From contig PLXI01000057.1 of assembly GCA_003151375.1 (NCBI GenBank), positions 8,408 through 16,400 on the forward strand: a stretch of DNA of 7,993 nucleotides. The letters run 5' to 3'. The notes beneath the pieces were generated by a model. It saw nothing but the letters and a program-made list of their open reading frames with translations, ran no database searches and was not told the DNA's origin. Source of the DNA: Hyphomicrobiales bacterium (lineage in GTDB: Bacteria > Pseudomonadota > Alphaproteobacteria > Rhizobiales > Aestuariivirgaceae). This document shows positions 1 through 6,974 of the stretch, in pieces. Each line of letters opens with the position of its first letter. Position 1 is the first letter of the stretch. The position numbers were made by a program, and so were the translations under genes.

Positions 1-360
1 ATGAGCCACGAAATGCTGGGCAAATCCAGCATGTTCTGCGTGAATGTTCTGTCAGAACATCAAGACAAGATTGCCAAAGGCTTTGCTGGCCTATTGGGCA
101 AAACTTTTGATCGTTTTTCACTGGGTGAGTGGAATAAGTTGGTGACGGGTGCTCCCGTATTGGCCGGAGCGGCGGCGGCGTTTGATTGCCGCCTTGTGCA
201 AGTGATTGACCAGTTCAGCCACAGTATCATGATCGGTGAGGTGGTGGCTGTTGCGAGTAAATCTCAAGACCCACTTCTCTATGGAGCGCGTAAATTTCGC
301 AGCTTGCGAAAAGACGGTGCAGAGACAACGGGAAAGACCGAGGAACTTCTACTCGATTAA
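1..360 (+). CDS. Flavin reductase-like domain protein, C-terminal part (5' end cut by window)
   Basis: This reading frame enters from the left edge and ends with TAA at 358-360. The visible 119 residues match the C-terminal three quarters of the flavin reductase-like (FMN-binding split barrel) family, which includes HpaC and RutF. Recognisable pieces are FCVNVLS (residues 12-18), FAGLLG (28-33), RFSLGEW (38-44), TGAPVL (49-54), a His-containing strand ending in IGEV (residues 74-81) and PLLY (91-94). Family members are usually about 160-170 residues and have a Val-Asn-Arg strand before the Phe-Cys-Val-Asn motif. The ATG at position 1 is therefore probably an internal methionine, with about 40-50 residues missing upstream. 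Such proteins reduce FMN or FAD with NAD(P)H and pass it to a partner monooxygenase; the partner is not visible here. In most relatives a Gly-Thr precedes the His, where this protein has Phe-Ser. The family is fairly sure; the exact substrate is unknown. Confidence 0.8.
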   Translation: MSHEMLGKSSMFCVNVLSEHQDKIAKGFAGLLGKTFDRFSLGEWNKLVTGAPVLAGAAAAFDCRLVQVIDQFSHSIMIGEVVAVASKSQDPLLYGARKFRSLRKDGAETTGKTEELLLD

Positions 361-2252
361 GAGGCTGGTATTTCAATAAAGCTGGCGAATTTATCGCCGC
401 TCAGGCTTGTTTCCCACGCCATGCCAAGTTGTGGCTTGGGCAGCGCAAATTGAGCAATATTTCCGCCGCGTGTGAATATTATGGCTAACCGTCCAGCCTG
501 TGTGGCTGAACCAAGTGCCAAGCCAAGACTGCTGGCATCCATATCCTGCCACTCTTGCTGCGATAATTCTTGGCCGTCTGGTGAGAGCCACACAATATCG
601 CGCATTGGCGATGGGGGCACGGCCTCACCTGTCAAAAACGCATCGGCAAAATATGCACGATGCGTGGACCGCAATGTGTTGAGTGCAGCGACAAAATCAA
701 TCAGTGCTTGCTCGGCGTTTTGCCAATTGCGCCAGGTCAATTCATTGTCTTGAGCATAAGCATTATTGTTGCCCCGTTGGCTGCGGCCAAATTCATCACC
801 TGCTGTCAGCAAAATTGTGCCGCGTGCCAAAAACAAACTGGCCAATAGAGCGTGTACGCTAACGGCAGGATTTGTATCGACCCAACACACTTCGCCATCA
901 TTGCCGTCGCGGTTATTTTCACCATTGGCCAAGTTTTGCTTCTGCGCGAAACGCACAACATCAGCCAATGCAAAGCCATCATGGGCGGCCACGAAATTGA
1001 CTGAGGCCGAAGGCTTGCGAGTTTCGCGATTAAAAACATCAGATGAACCGGCAAGCCTTGTTGCCAGCTTAGGCCGCATACCACTGTCGCCACGCCAAAA
1101 GCGCCTCACATCATCGCGGAAATGATCGTTCCATTCTAGCCAGTTTGCGGGAAAATTGCCCAGCTGATAACCGCCTGGGCCAACGTCCCACGGTTCAGCA
1201 ATGTGAATAAGTTGCCCCAGCACGGCATCATTATTGATTGCCTCTAGCAGTGGCGCATGAACATTAAAGCCATCAGCTTCGCGCCCCATCACAGGTGCTA
1301 AGTCATAACGAAAACCATCAATGCCACATTGCAAAACCCAATGGCGCAAAGTTGCGATCGCCAGATCAACTGAAGCTGGTCGGTCCAGTGCCAGCGTGTT
1401 GCCACAACCTGTGTCATTCACAAGAACACCGTTATCCATGCGGAAATAAGTGGCGTTATCCAACCCACGCAGAGAAAGGGTTGCACCTTCAAAATCGCTT
1501 TCAGCAGTGTGGTTGAAAACCACATCGAGAAACACCCGCAAGCCAACGCCATGCAAAGCCAGCACTGTGTCTCTTACTTCCGCAATGCCGCTCGGTGCAA
1601 TGGAAGGTTCTGGTGCCATCATGACCACAGGATTATAACCCCAAGCGTTGCGCAATCCCGCTCGCGCCAAATGCCGCTCATCACTCCACGCCGTGATGGG
1701 CATCAACTCAACCGAATCACAGCCAATGCGTTTAAAATGGGCAATCACCGCTGGATGCGCCAGCGCAGCAACAGTTCCGCGTTGTTCAAGTGGCACATCA
1801 GGGTGTAATTTGGTGAACGCCTTCACCGGAACTTCATAGATGAATTGTGGCCTGCGTGGGCTTAACGGCTTTACGTCGGAAAAGGTTTTGCGCACGACGC
1901 ATTTGGGCATGAATAAAGCTGTATCTGTGCCGCGCATGGCTAACTCCTCATGCCAATCACAATGCGCTGTAATCTCGCGTGCATAGGGATCGAGCAACAG
2001 TTTGCTCACATCAAATCGATGGCCAGCGATTTCGTCCCATGGCCCATCAGCGCGAAAGCCATAAAGCTGGCCATCTTTCACGCCATCGACATTGAGCGCA
2101 AAAACATCTGCGCCCACTTTGTTCATCACCAAACGCCGCTCAGCGCCTTTGTCAAACAAGCACAGATCTATGCGCGTTGCATTACTGGAGCGCACCGCAA
2201 ACTGCGCACCCTTTTCTGTCAACACTGCACCGAGGGAGATTGTTCTACTCAC
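357..2252 (-). CDS. glgX: Glycogen debranching enzyme GlgX (isoamylase-type GH13)
   Basis: This cytoplasmic enzyme hydrolyses alpha-1,6 branches of phosphorylase-limited glycogen. The protein has 631 residues; E. coli GlgX has 657. An N-terminal CBM48-like domain (about 1-100) precedes the GH13 barrel. All four GH13 regions are present: DVVFNH at 243-248, GFRYD at 313-317 (D317 nucleophile), IAEPWD at 351-356 (E353 acid/base) and AAHD at 422-425 (D425). GlgX-specific stretches also occur: GYQLGNFPANW (361-371), NGENNRDG (443-450) and GNNNAYAQDNELTW (494-507). The start is GTG, in a GTGA overlap with the pgm stop codon. No good Shine-Dalgarno sequence lies close to it, so translation is probably coupled to pgm. 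It is the last gene of the operon, and its TAA overlaps the stop of the convergent flavin reductase gene. One oddity is a Pro (residue 142) where most relatives have His in the YE-x-HVKG strand. Confidence 0.95.
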   Translation of the reverse strand: MSRTISLGAVLTEKGAQFAVRSSNATRIDLCLFDKGAERRLVMNKVGADVFALNVDGVKDGQLYGFRADGPWDEIAGHRFDVSKLLLDPYAREITAHCDWHEELAMRGTDTALFMPKCVVRKTFSDVKPLSPRRPQFIYEVPVKAFTKLHPDVPLEQRGTVAALAHPAVIAHFKRIGCDSVELMPITAWSDERHLARAGLRNAWGYNPVVMMAPEPSIAPSGIAEVRDTVLALHGVGLRVFLDVVFNHTAESDFEGATLSLRGLDNATYFRMDNGVLVNDTGCGNTLALDRPASVDLAIATLRHWVLQCGIDGFRYDLAPVMGREADGFNVHAPLLEAINNDAVLGQLIHIAEPWDVGPGGYQLGNFPANWLEWNDHFRDDVRRFWRGDSGMRPKLATRLAGSSDVFNRETRKPSASVNFVAAHDGFALADVVRFAQKQNLANGENNRDGNDGEVCWVDTNPAVSVHALLASLFLARGTILLTAGDEFGRSQRGNNNAYAQDNELTWRNWQNAEQALIDFVAALNTLRSTHRAYFADAFLTGEAVPPSPMRDIVWLSPDGQELSQQEWQDMDASSLGLALGSATQAGRLAIIFTRGGNIAQFALPKPQLGMAWETSLSGDKFASFIEIPAS

Positions 2253-3865
2253 GTAATAACTGTTGGCCCTTTGCGTCCAGTGCGTGATTTAATTTGAGCC
2301 ACATCATCGGCATATTTAATAAGTGTTGCTAAGGCAGACTGGGTTTCGAGGCCCAGCTGTTTGTTTTCAAACTTATCAATATACAGCCGCAAGGTTGCCC
2401 CGGCAGTGCCTGTGCCAGAGAGGCGATATATAATGCGCGAGCCATCTTCAAAGATCAGCCTTATGCCTTGCGATTTAGAAACGGAGCCATCAACCGGATC
2501 GAGATACTCAAAATCATCAGCCGTGGCAATCACACCACCAGCGGCCTTTGCCCCTTTGAGCTTAGGAAACTGCGCACGCAAATCAGCCATCAATTTATTT
2601 GCAGCCTCTGCATCAACTTCCTCATAGTCATGGCGCGAATAATAATTGCGACCAAATTCGCGCCAATGGCCTTCGACAATTTCTTTTACAGAAAGCTTTC
2701 GTTTGGCAACGATATTGAGCCATAGCAAAACCGCCCAAAGCCCATCTTTTTCACGCACATGATTGGAACCCGTGCCAGCACTTTCTTCGCCGCAAATGGT
2801 GATGCGGCCCGCATCAAGCAGATTGCCGAAGAATTTCCAGCCCGTGGGTGTTTCATAACAGTCAAGTCTCTTTGCCGCTGCAACTCTATCCAATGCCGCA
2901 CTGGTGGGCATCGAACGCGCCACACCCGCAAGGCCCTTGGCATAGGCTTCGGCGAGATGCGCATTGGCGGCCAACATGGCAACAGAGTCTGATGGCGTCA
3001 CAAACACGCCCTTGCCAATAATGAGGTTACGGTCGCCGTCGCCATCCGAAGCCGCGCCGAAATCTGGCGCTGCGGGCGACATCATTAAATCATACAAATC
3101 CTTGGCATAAACCAAATTTGGGTCAGGATGGTGCCCGCCAAAATCCGGTAATGGCGTGCCGTTCACCACGCTTCCTGCCGCAGTACCCAAAGTCTTTTCC
3201 AAAATCGCGTGAGCGTAAGGCCCAGTGATGGCAGACATGGCATCAAAGCGTAAGGTGAAGCCGCCCTTGATCATCTGTGCAATGACGTCAAAATCAAATA
3301 ACTGTTCCATCAGTATTTGATAATCAGTGACCGGATCAATCACCTCAACGGCCATCGCGCCCATTTGGATTGTGCCAATGCGAGCGAGATCAACATCCGC
3401 ACCGTCTTCAATTTTATATTGGCTGATCTTTTTTGTGTTGGCATAGATTGCATCGGTCAATTTCTCAGGCGCAGGTCCACCGTTGGAAGAATTATATTTT
3501 ATGCCGAAGTCGCCATCCGGCCCGCCGGGATTGTGACTGGCTGAGAGGATAAAACCGCCAAAGGCCTGATACTTGCGAATGATGTTTGAAGTCGCAGGGG
3601 TTGAAAGCAAACCGTCTTGGCCCACAATCACTTTGCCAAAACCATTGGCAGCGGCCATGCGAATGGCAATTTGAATCACTTCTTTATTGTAAAATCGTCC
3701 ATCTCCGCCCAGCACCAAGGCCTTGCCGGCAAAACCCGTAAGCGCATCGAACACCGATTGAATGAAATTCTCGGCATAATGCGGTTGTTGGAACACCGTA
3801 ACTTTTTTACGAAGTCCCGAAGTGCCGGGTTTTTGCCCATCGAAAGGTTTGGTTTTTACAATCAT
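2249..3865 (-). CDS. pgm: Alpha-D-glucose phosphoglucomutase
   Basis: This enzyme interconverts glucose-1-phosphate and glucose-6-phosphate, linking glycolysis to ADP-glucose synthesis. The frame is open further upstream (to 3964), but the start at 3865 is preferred. It gives 538 residues, the size of the Agrobacterium-type enzyme, begins with the usual QKPGTSGLRKKV stretch (11-22), and has AAGGTG five bases upstream. The upstream extension is only glgA sequence read in another frame. Alpha-D-phosphohexomutase signatures are all present: the phosphoserine loop SASHNPGG (108-115, catalytic S110), the metal loop DGDGDR (274-279), the sugar-binding loop CGEESAG (358-364) and the phosphate-binding loop RLSGTGTAG (481-489). 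The start ATG overlaps the glgA stop (ATGA) and its own TGA overlaps the glgX start (GTGA). A pgm directly after glgA is typical of Rhizobiales glycogen operons. Confidence 0.95.
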   Translation of the reverse strand: MIVKTKPFDGQKPGTSGLRKKVTVFQQPHYAENFIQSVFDALTGFAGKALVLGGDGRFYNKEVIQIAIRMAAANGFGKVIVGQDGLLSTPATSNIIRKYQAFGGFILSASHNPGGPDGDFGIKYNSSNGGPAPEKLTDAIYANTKKISQYKIEDGADVDLARIGTIQMGAMAVEVIDPVTDYQILMEQLFDFDVIAQMIKGGFTLRFDAMSAITGPYAHAILEKTLGTAAGSVVNGTPLPDFGGHHPDPNLVYAKDLYDLMMSPAAPDFGAASDGDGDRNLIIGKGVFVTPSDSVAMLAANAHLAEAYAKGLAGVARSMPTSAALDRVAAAKRLDCYETPTGWKFFGNLLDAGRITICGEESAGTGSNHVREKDGLWAVLLWLNIVAKRKLSVKEIVEGHWREFGRNYYSRHDYEEVDAEAANKLMADLRAQFPKLKGAKAAGGVIATADDFEYLDPVDGSVSKSQGIRLIFEDGSRIIYRLSGTGTAGATLRLYIDKFENKQLGLETQSALATLIKYADDVAQIKSRTGRKGPTVIT

Positions 3866-5283
3866 GATTTCACCTTGAGAGAACGAAACAATTTGGCATA
3901 ACGCGCGGCACTGCGGCCCCAACCCAATTGGCCTTTCATGCCGGTGTTTTGCAATCCGCGCCAAGCGATGGGGTCGGCGTATAATGCAAATGCGCGGTCA
4001 ATAGCGTGTTCCAAGGCCTCTAATGTCACGGGTGAAAACACTAAGCCGGTTGCTGCTCCTGCAGCAAGGGCAGCATCATTGGCGTCAATTACAGTATCGG
4101 CCAATCCGCCAACACGCGACACTAATGGCACGCAGCCATAGCGTAAACCGTAAAGCTGGGTGAGGCCACAAGGCTCAAAGCGCGAGGGAATGACAATACA
4201 ATCAGACCCAGCTTGCATGAGATGAGATAAGTTTTCATCATAGGCAGTGCTCATACCAATGCGGCCTTTGTGACGCGCTGCCGCCGCACGAAAGCCTGCC
4301 TCAAGTGTTGCTTCGCCAGAGCCCAACACGGCAAGTCGCCCACCGCGCGCAACAATGCGGTCAGTGGTTGCTAACACGAGGTCCATGCCCTTCTGGCCCG
4401 TTAGCCTACTGACGATGCAAAACAGTGGGCCATTGCCAGTTTCCAAGCCGAACTTTTTTTCAACGGCGCGTTTATTTTCTGTGCGCTCTGCCATTGATTT
4501 TGGGCTGAAGGTTTTGGCCAAGCTTATATCAGTGGCTGGGTTCCACACATCAGTGTCTATGCCGTTTAAAATGCCATGCAAAACTGATGCACGGTGGCGC
4601 AATAATCCGTCTAGCCCCATGCCGTCCTGAACCGTCTGAATTTCGCGCGCATAAGTTGGGCTGACGGTGGTGATGGCGTTAGCAAGTGCAAGACCCGCTT
4701 TTAAGAAGCCAACACCGCCGTAGTATTCCACGCCCTCAACTGAGAACGCGCTATCGGGCAGGCCGAGGCTGGGAAAAAGTGAAGCCGGAAAATTGCCTTG
4801 AAAAGCGAGATTATGGATAGTGACAATACATGGCGGACCACCAATGAATTTCACATAGGCTGCGGCCAGTGCCGCTTGCCAGTCATGCAAATGTAACGCG
4901 TCGAAACCCTGTTCGCGTCCCAATAGTGCAGCCACTTGCGATAAGGCCCCGAAGCGTTGTCCATTGTCTGGCCAATCTTTGCCGTCAGAGCCTAGATATG
5001 GGTTACCACCACGCCCAAATAAATGTGGCGCATCGAGCACTAAAAGATCCAAGCCATAGGCTTTGCCCGCAATCACTTTGGCAGCACCGCCCTGCAAATC
5101 TTCAAAGCGCTGTACAACTTGTGTGTCAGTAAGCCCCTTGATCACCACCGGATAGCCCGGCACCAGCGTGATGACATTAAGCCCCTCAGGCGCCAATGCT
5201 GCGGGCAACGCTCCTGCAACATCCGCCAACCCGCCGGTTTTTATCAGCGGATAGAGCTCAGAGGTAACGGCAAGGATCTTCAT
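3862..5283 (-). CDS. glgA: Glycogen synthase (ADP-glucose type, GT5)
   Basis: This enzyme transfers glucose from ADP-glucose to the non-reducing end of alpha-1,4-glucan. The protein has 473 residues, close to the 477 of E. coli GlgA. The N-terminal GT5 domain starts with MKILAVTSELYPLIKTGGLAD and holds the ADP-glucose-binding KTGGL motif at 15-19, then HLHDWQ (131-136) and TIHNLAFQG (155-163). The C-terminal GT-B domain has SRLTGQKG (292-299; R293 and K298 correspond to the nucleotide-binding Arg and Lys of the family). It also has RFEPCGLTQLYGLRYG (368-383, with the conserved Glu at 370) and GGLADTV (392-398). The ATG lies 12 bp after the glgC stop. No clear Shine-Dalgarno precedes it, so coupling to glgC is likely. 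The 3' end overlaps pgm by four bases. Confidence 0.96.
   Translation of the reverse strand: MKILAVTSELYPLIKTGGLADVAGALPAALAPEGLNVITLVPGYPVVIKGLTDTQVVQRFEDLQGGAAKVIAGKAYGLDLLVLDAPHLFGRGGNPYLGSDGKDWPDNGQRFGALSQVAALLGREQGFDALHLHDWQAALAAAYVKFIGGPPCIVTIHNLAFQGNFPASLFPSLGLPDSAFSVEGVEYYGGVGFLKAGLALANAITTVSPTYAREIQTVQDGMGLDGLLRHRASVLHGILNGIDTDVWNPATDISLAKTFSPKSMAERTENKRAVEKKFGLETGNGPLFCIVSRLTGQKGMDLVLATTDRIVARGGRLAVLGSGEATLEAGFRAAAARHKGRIGMSTAYDENLSHLMQAGSDCIVIPSRFEPCGLTQLYGLRYGCVPLVSRVGGLADTVIDANDAALAAGAATGLVFSPVTLEALEHAIDRAFALYADPIAWRGLQNTGMKGQLGWGRSAARYAKLFRSLKVKS
3871..3876 (-). promoter_or_regulatory. Ribosome binding site of pgm
   Basis: Minus-strand AAGGTG lies five bases before the ATG at 3865, inside the end of glgA. 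It decides the pgm start: the longer upstream frame to 3964 has no family match in its first 33 residues. Confidence 0.7.
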
Positions 5284-5295
5284 GGCGCGGATTTT

Positions 5296-6570
5296 CTATT
5301 TAGCGGGCAGGGCGTCAATCATCGGTTGAGTGATCAGGCAGATGCCCGAATCAGTGCGCCGAAAGCGCTTGGCATCAAGCACCGGATCATCGCCCACCAC
5401 TAAGCCGTTGGGAATTCTCACACCGCGATCAATCACCACTTTTGAAAGCCTGGCGTATTGCCCAATATCGACATAGGGCATGATAACGGCCTCTTCTACC
5501 TTGGTATAAGAATGCACATGAACGCCAGTGAACAATAGACTGCGTCGCACATGACCGCCTGACACAATACAGCCGCCGGAGACGAGTGAGGAAACCGCCG
5601 ACCCACGCCTTGTATTGTCATCATGCACAAACTTAGCAGGCGGAGAGACTTCTGAATAAGTCCATATCGGCCATTCTTGTGAATAAAGATCAAGCGATGG
5701 TAAGGTATCACACAGATCAAGATTGGCTTCCCAATAAGCGTCCACTGTTCCAACATCGCGCCAATAGGGTTCGCGTTCGAGATTTGAACGCACACAGGAT
5801 TTTGCAAAACGATGCGCTACAGCTTTTCCATGTTTCACAATCCACGGAATGATGTCCTTGCCAAAATCGTGGGTTGAGGTAGGGTCATCTGCATCTCGAA
5901 TCAGTTGCTCACACAAAAATTTGGTGTTGAACACATAGATACCCATGCTTGCCAAAGCGAGTTCTGGCTTGCCAGGAATCGACGGCGGATTCGCCGGCTT
6001 TTCAGTAAAACTAACCACCCTCGTCTCGGCATTCACTCCCATTACCCCAAACGCCTTCGCCTCACCGATAGGCACTTCTATACAGGCAACAGTCATATCG
6101 GCATTTTTCTCAACATGAAAAGCCATCAATTTGCCGTAGTCCATCTTGTAAACGTGATCACCCGCCAAAATCAACACATATTCTGGATCGGTGTCGCGCA
6201 AGATATCCAAGTTTTGGAACACGGCATCCGCAGTGCCCGTGTACCACGATTCCTGCATCCATTGCTGGGCAGGCAAAACATCAATAAATTCGCCGAATTT
6301 ACCATTCAAGAAACTCCAGCCGCGCTGGATATGCTGCAGCAAACTATGCGATTTGTATTGTGTCGCCACACCGATGCGGCGGATGCCGGAGTTAACACAA
6401 TTAGACAGCACGAAATCGATGATGCGGAACTTGCCCCCGAAAGGAACCGCCGGTTTTGCACGCCAATCTGTCAACTGATATAAACGGCTACCACGTCCTC
6501 CGGCCAGTATCATGGCGTACGCATTTTTCGTCATCAAGCTGACAAAACGTGATTTATCTTTCTGAGACAT
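5296..6570 (-). CDS. glgC: Glucose-1-phosphate adenylyltransferase (ADP-glucose pyrophosphorylase)
   Basis: This enzyme makes ADP-glucose and pyrophosphate from ATP and glucose-1-phosphate, the committed and allosterically controlled step of bacterial glycogen synthesis. The protein has 424 residues, a normal length. The nucleotidyltransferase domain shows LAGGRGSRL (22-30), RAKPAVPFGGKFRIIDF (37-53; K39 aligns with the E. coli activator-site Lys), the catalytic GDHVYKMDY (137-145, D138), FTEKP (188-192, glucose-1-phosphate-binding K191), SMGIYVF (208-214) and WRDVGT (270-275). A left-handed beta-helix domain follows, ending in DAKRFRRTDSGICLITQ (399-415). The section from about residue 245 on is very like Rhizobium GlgC. 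That group is known to be activated by fructose-6-phosphate and pyruvate; this is likely here but not shown. ATG at 6570 follows a run of six G at a usable distance; an alternative start is Met13. It is the first gene of the minus-strand operon, with no glgB before it. Confidence 0.96.
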   Translation of the reverse strand: MSQKDKSRFVSLMTKNAYAMILAGGRGSRLYQLTDWRAKPAVPFGGKFRIIDFVLSNCVNSGIRRIGVATQYKSHSLLQHIQRGWSFLNGKFGEFIDVLPAQQWMQESWYTGTADAVFQNLDILRDTDPEYVLILAGDHVYKMDYGKLMAFHVEKNADMTVACIEVPIGEAKAFGVMGVNAETRVVSFTEKPANPPSIPGKPELALASMGIYVFNTKFLCEQLIRDADDPTSTHDFGKDIIPWIVKHGKAVAHRFAKSCVRSNLEREPYWRDVGTVDAYWEANLDLCDTLPSLDLYSQEWPIWTYSEVSPPAKFVHDDNTRRGSAVSSLVSGGCIVSGGHVRRSLLFTGVHVHSYTKVEEAVIMPYVDIGQYARLSKVVIDRGVRIPNGLVVGDDPVLDAKRFRRTDSGICLITQPMIDALPAK

Positions 6571-6575
6571 TCTTT

Positions 6576-6581
6576 CCCCCC
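6576..6581 (-). promoter_or_regulatory. Possible ribosome binding site of glgC
   Basis: Read on the minus strand, six consecutive G followed by AAAGA precede the ATG at 6570. The run is a purine-rich, SD-like site five bases from the start and supports this start over Met13. It is not a perfect AGGAGG. Confidence 0.45.
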
Positions 6582-6624
6582 ACGCTTTTACTTGTATTTA
6601 GGAATAGCCACTCTTTAATACTTT

Positions 6625-6654
6625 AATATATGACGCGATTGTATCAGAAGACAA
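6625..6654 (-). promoter_or_regulatory. Candidate promoter of the glgC operon
   Basis: On the minus strand TTGTCT (6654-6649) and TATATT (6630-6625) are 18 bp apart and resemble sigma70 -35 and -10 boxes. They would start the transcript roughly 50 bp before glgC. The surrounding DNA is AT-rich, so chance matches are possible. Confidence 0.35.
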
Positions 6655-6737
6655 AGTCGTACTCCCTCTATGTCATCGAAGTTTCACAATACAATAATGG
6701 TTATCCCGTCGATAATCCCATCGCCAAAAAATACTCC

Positions 6738-6765
6738 TTGCTTTTCGAAAATATTTACCTATAAT
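6738..6765 (+). promoter_or_regulatory. Candidate promoter of the DEAD-box helicase gene
   Basis: A perfect TATAAT -10 box at 6760-6765 lies 16 bp after TTGCTT (6738-6743), a weak -35 box. It is followed directly by GCGCGCC. A GC-rich discriminator like this is typical of promoters under stringent (ppGpp) control. Transcription from about 6772 would give a leader of about 200 nt before the GTG at 6975. Long structured leaders are common for cold-inducible helicase genes; a regulatory role here is inference. Confidence 0.5.
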
Positions 6766-6963
6766 GCGCGCCTCGCTGCGATGTACGTGCAGCGCTTAGT
6801 TCATCGTTTCCTGACCCCTAGCGTCTCCGACATAATTGTCGTTCTGATGCGTCCTGTCTTACCGGTTAGCGACGATGTTTTGCGCCGGTAGAGCTTTATC
6901 ACTCCTACTGAATTTCATTGTGTGGCCATTATTGCGCCACGCATGCGCTGTTACTTTTATTGT

Positions 6964-6968
6964 AAGGA
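6964..6968 (+). promoter_or_regulatory. Ribosome binding site of the helicase gene
   Basis: AAGGA lies six bases before the GTG at 6975. It supports this GTG as the start of the helicase gene, since no in-frame ATG occurs before the conserved Q-motif region. Confidence 0.7.
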
Positions 6969-6974
6969 AAAAAC

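Larger units (their letters stand above)
357..6570 (-). other. glgC-glgA-pgm-glgX operon
   Basis: Four glycogen genes lie head to tail on the minus strand. glgC and glgA are 12 bp apart, glgA and pgm overlap by ATGA, and pgm and glgX overlap by GTGA. No promoter or terminator fits between them, so they are almost certainly one transcript read from the 6571-6974 region. The set covers glucose-phosphate interconversion, ADP-glucose supply, chain elongation and debranching. Branching enzyme and phosphorylase must be encoded elsewhere or beyond the window. Confidence 0.9.
6571..6974. other. Divergent intergenic control region between glgC and the helicase gene
   Basis: About 400 bp contain no credible gene. 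A 73-codon frame at 6670-6891 has no recognisable domain. The region is visibly more AT-rich than its flanks on the glgC side. It holds candidate promoters for both genes and several small inverted repeats: TTATC/GATAA around 6701-6715, TACCGG/CCGGTA at 6860-6865 and 6885-6890, GTGGC/GCCAC at 6922-6926 and 6936-6940, and the palindrome CGCATGCG at 6940-6947. No tRNA, T-run terminator or known riboswitch core was recognised. Confidence 0.6.

Noticed and set aside
3866..3964. N-terminal extension of Pgm by 33 residues
   Set aside because: The extension is glgA sequence in another frame. The start at 3865 has AAGGTG upstream and matches the family N-terminus.
5905..6483. 192-codon plus-strand frame opposite glgC
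   Set aside because: It lies entirely within well-conserved glgC coding sequence. Its product is rich in His and Arg and has no domain, as expected of an antisense frame.
6860..6890. TACCGG/CCGGTA inverted repeat as a terminator
   Set aside because: The stem is only six base pairs with a 19-base loop, and no T-run follows on either strand.
6670..6891. 73-codon plus-strand frame in the intergenic region
   Set aside because: It has no ribosome binding site or family resemblance, and the best promoter (6738-6765) lies inside it. It probably arises by chance in non-coding DNA.
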